A stretch of DNA of 64,000 bases from NCBI RefSeq assembly GCF_036345995.1, contig NZ_CP107796.1:3844001-3908000 (forward strand), in the 5' to 3' direction. This stretch comes from Streptomyces sp. NBC_00557 (GTDB taxonomy: Bacteria > Actinomycetota > Actinomycetes > Streptomycetales > Streptomycetaceae). The position numbers and the translations under genes are program-made. Below the pieces are notes generated by a model, which was given only the letters and a program-made list of their open reading frames with translations, was not told where the DNA came from and made no database searches. Positions 61,987 through 64,000 of the stretch are shown in pieces (the stretch's first letter is position 1; each line of letters begins with the position of its first letter).

Positions 61987-64000
61987 TCAGAGGACGTCGA
62001 CGTAGTCGCCCGGGGCTGTGGCGCGGGCGGTGGTGGACGAGCCTGCGTAGGTGTAGCGCCAGTAGCCGTCCGTCGACGCCGTCACCGTGGTCTTCAGGTT
62101 TCCGTAGCTGTCCGTGGTGATCGTCCTCACGGTCGTGTACGTGGACGTCCCCTTCTTGCGGAACTGCAGCGTCGCCTTCTGACCGGCGTATCCCTGGTAG
62201 CCGCCGCGCGTCTCCCAGTCCGCACGGGAGAGCTTGCCGGTGATGGTGAGGGTCTTGCCCTTGGTCACCGGCTCGGGAGCGGCGTTCGCCGTCAGCAGCG
62301 CGTCGCGCAGCACGGGCACCGACTCGGCGGTGTGCAGGTCGACGTGGCCCTTACCGTCCGCGGACTCGGCCCAGGCGGCCAACTTCCAGGCGCCGGCGAG
62401 AGAGTTGCGGCCGAGGGTCCAGCGCGGCTGGATGTACGCGAAGGACGCCTCGCAGGTGGACGTGGTCGCGCTGGCCTTGGTGCAGGCCGCCGGCAAGGCC
62501 CCGTAGAGGACGGCGTCGGGGGTGTCGTACGACCCCTTGTAGAGGTACATGTCTCCGCCGGCGATCCCCGACGGGTCGGCGGCGGTGAACTTCGCCTTGA
62601 ACTCCTGCAGCGGCGCGTCGGTCAGCTCGACGGGCTTGCCCCCGTTGACCACGACGTTCGAGATGCGGGTCTCCCCCACTGTCTCGTCGCCCTGCGGCGC
62701 GGGGCCCGCGAACGCCCGCGCGATGGTGCGGCGGAGTATGCCTCCCTGGTCGTCGGCGGCGGTGACGCGCAGAGAGACGAAGGAGGCGGTGGCGGGAACG
62801 TCGACGGTCGCCGAGCCGTCCGACGCGACGGCCGGATCCGTCCAGGTCCTGCCGTCGTCGGTGGAGTAGGCGAGCCCGGTGATCCTCGTGTTCGCCTGCG
62901 CCGCATCCGTGTTGCGGGTGGTCGCGCTCGCCTCTACCCGGACGGGACCGGCGGCCGCGCGGCCGTACTCGTCGAGCCCCGGCACACTCAGCCGGGCGTC
63001 GATCAGCGGGAGTTCGCGGCCTGCCGCGTACTCCGAGCGGAACGTCCACTCACTGCGCACGTCGGTGGACAGCCGGGAGTACGGCACACCGCGGTGGACG
63101 GTCTGGTCGAGGGTGTACGTCCCCTGCAGTGACGGCAGGCTGGACGACGTCACCGCGTCGCCTGCGCCGAGGCCGTCGGCCTGGGCGTAGGTGACACCGT
63201 CGGAGGAGGTGAGCTTGTACGAGTAGGTCGCGCGGCCGTCGCTCGCCGCGTGGCCGGCCGTGTCGCTGAAGGCGTTCGGCTCGTAGAGCCAGACCTTCCC
63301 GTAGTTCCGCTGCGAACCGCCCCGTTCCCGGCGGAGTGGCTGCAGCGGGGCCGCGCCCAGGGTCTCGCCGGCACTGGTCCCGGCGGGCAGCGTGCGGTCC
63401 GGGAGGTTCAGGCTGAGGTCGCCGGTGCCGTAGGACAGCAGTCGGCTGTAGGTGATGCCCGGGGTGGCGTACTCGGTGACCGAACCGGCGACGGGCACCG
63501 CGCTGCCGATGTAGACACCCGCCCACTCGCCGATGGAAGGGACGCTCTGCAGACTGGCCGTCGTGCGCGTACCCGGGGCCCGCACCCTCGTGATGGTCTT
63601 CGCCAGGGCCGAGGTACGGACCGTCGCGACCGGCGAGGCGGGCACGGTCGTGGTGAAGCTGTGCGTGAGGTCGTAGCGGTACGGGCTCGGCACGCTCGCC
63701 GAGGAACCCTTCCTGCCGAGCACCTCGTGCAGGCGCAGCGACACGCCGCTCACCGAGAACGGAGTGACGTACACCTTGTCGGCCCCCGAACCGGCGAAGC
63801 CCGCCAGGTCGCCGCCCGGGACGCTGATCCACACGGCGGACGCGTGCCGGGTGGCTGTGGTGTCGTCGGTGTGGATCGCGGTCTCCTTGGCCGCGCTCTG
63901 GTCGAAGGAGACCGTCGTGGCGGCCGAACCGACCGAAAAGGTACGGGTGAGCAGGTAACTCGGCTCCTGCCAGTCGTTGTGCAGCGCGACCGAGAAGTAG
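61987..64000 (-). CDS. C-terminal part of a large secreted protein (probably peptidase-associated), cut by the window end
   Basis: The frame is open to the window edge, so at least 671 residues are present and the N-terminus is missing. It contains beta-rich segments: [60 protein letters not shown], an exosite-like linker, and C-terminal Ig-like units ending [20 protein letters not shown] and [20 protein letters not shown]. This is the usual tail of long Streptomyces S8-type secreted peptidases, but no catalytic residues lie in this part. Stop is followed by a hairpin terminator. Confidence 0.7.
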   Translation of the reverse strand, partial: YFSVALHNDWQEPSYLLTRTFSVGSAATTVSFDQSAAKETAIHTDDTTATRHASAVWISVPGGDLAGFAGSGADKVYVTPFSVSGVSLRLHEVLGRKGSSASVPSPYRYDLTHSFTTTVPASPVATVRTSALAKTITRVRAPGTRTTASLQSVPSIGEWAGVYIGSAVPVAGSVTEYATPGITYSRLLSYGTGDLSLNLPDRTLPAGTSAGETLGAAPLQPLRRERGGSQRNYGKVWLYEPNAFSDTAGHAASDGRATYSYKLTSSDGVTYAQADGLGAGDAVTSSSLPSLQGTYTLDQTVHRGVPYSRLSTDVRSEWTFRSEYAAGRELPLIDARLSVPGLDEYGRAAAGPVRVEASATTRNTDAAQANTRITGLAYSTDDGRTWTDPAVASDGSATVDVPATASFVSLRVTAADDQGGILRRTIARAFAGPAPQGDETVGETRISNVVVNGGKPVELTDAPLQEFKAKFTAADPSGIAGGDMYLYKGSYDTPDAVLYGALPAACTKASATTSTCEASFAYIQPRWTLGRNSLAGAWKLAAWAESADGKGHVDLHTAESVPVLRDALLTANAAPEPVTKGKTLTITGKLSRADWETRGGYQGYAGQKATLQFRKKGTSTYTTVRTITTDSYGNLKTTVTASTDGYWRYTYAGSSTTARATAPGDYVDVL

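Overview
This is high-GC actinobacterial DNA, almost certainly a Streptomyces chromosome. The dnaK-grpE-dnaJ-hspR operon and clpB carry HspR (HAIR) operators, spacing between genes is tight, GTG and TTG starts are common, and secreted FG-GAP, PA14/FN3 and LuxR-type genes are typical of the genus. No database search was possible; all family calls come from reading motifs.

Layout. 1-27.7 kb is chromosomal backbone: clpB (partial), a PPOX-fold flavoenzyme, a two-gene locus for a secreted DSSW-repeat peptide and a cluster-less Rieske-like protein next to three paralogous LuxR-type regulators, an orphan sugar-binding lipoprotein, a PA14/FN3 secreted protein, the HspR-controlled dnaK operon, a MraY/WecA-type transferase, an Fe-S oxidoreductase, two FG-GAP secreted proteins, a Yip1-type membrane protein, an Asn/Gly repeat secreted protein, a LAL regulator, a phosphoribosyltransferase, dcd and a tRNA-Gly(CCC).

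27.7-49.4 kb is a tandem island at that tRNA gene. A 43-bp tRNA 3' segment occurs three times (27727, 46931, 49342), each followed by a version of the tRNA terminator. It brackets element 1 (about 19.2 kb) and element 2 (about 2.4 kb). Element 1 has excisionase, a frameshifted tyrosine integrase, an XRE repressor, an HTH gene with internal iteron-like repeats, a GGGGACCG palindrome array, two hairpins and a MobC-like gene, but no relaxase or FtsK/TraB. Its cargo is an ASCH / GNAT-PIN pair, a WbqC-YdcF-HTH/TPR operon divergent from a peptide + JmjC oxygenase + aldo/keto reductase + kinase operon that looks like an undescribed peptide-modification locus, and a PD-(D/E)XK nuclease with an Lsr2-like tail. 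Element 2 has no integrase but carries a Shedu-family nuclease and a coupled small gene, so it looks like a cis-mobilisable defence cassette using the same att system.

49.4-64 kb holds a Ser/Thr kinase divergent from an ECF sigma factor and two paralogous exported proteins, an uncharacterised two-gene operon, a roughly 1950-residue P-loop ATPase translationally coupled to a protein ending in an HEPN-like motif, and the C-terminal part of a large secreted protein running off the window. The most notable candidates are the tandem att island with its Shedu satellite, the peptide/JmjC locus, the DSSW-peptide locus, and the giant ATPase/HEPN-like pair.
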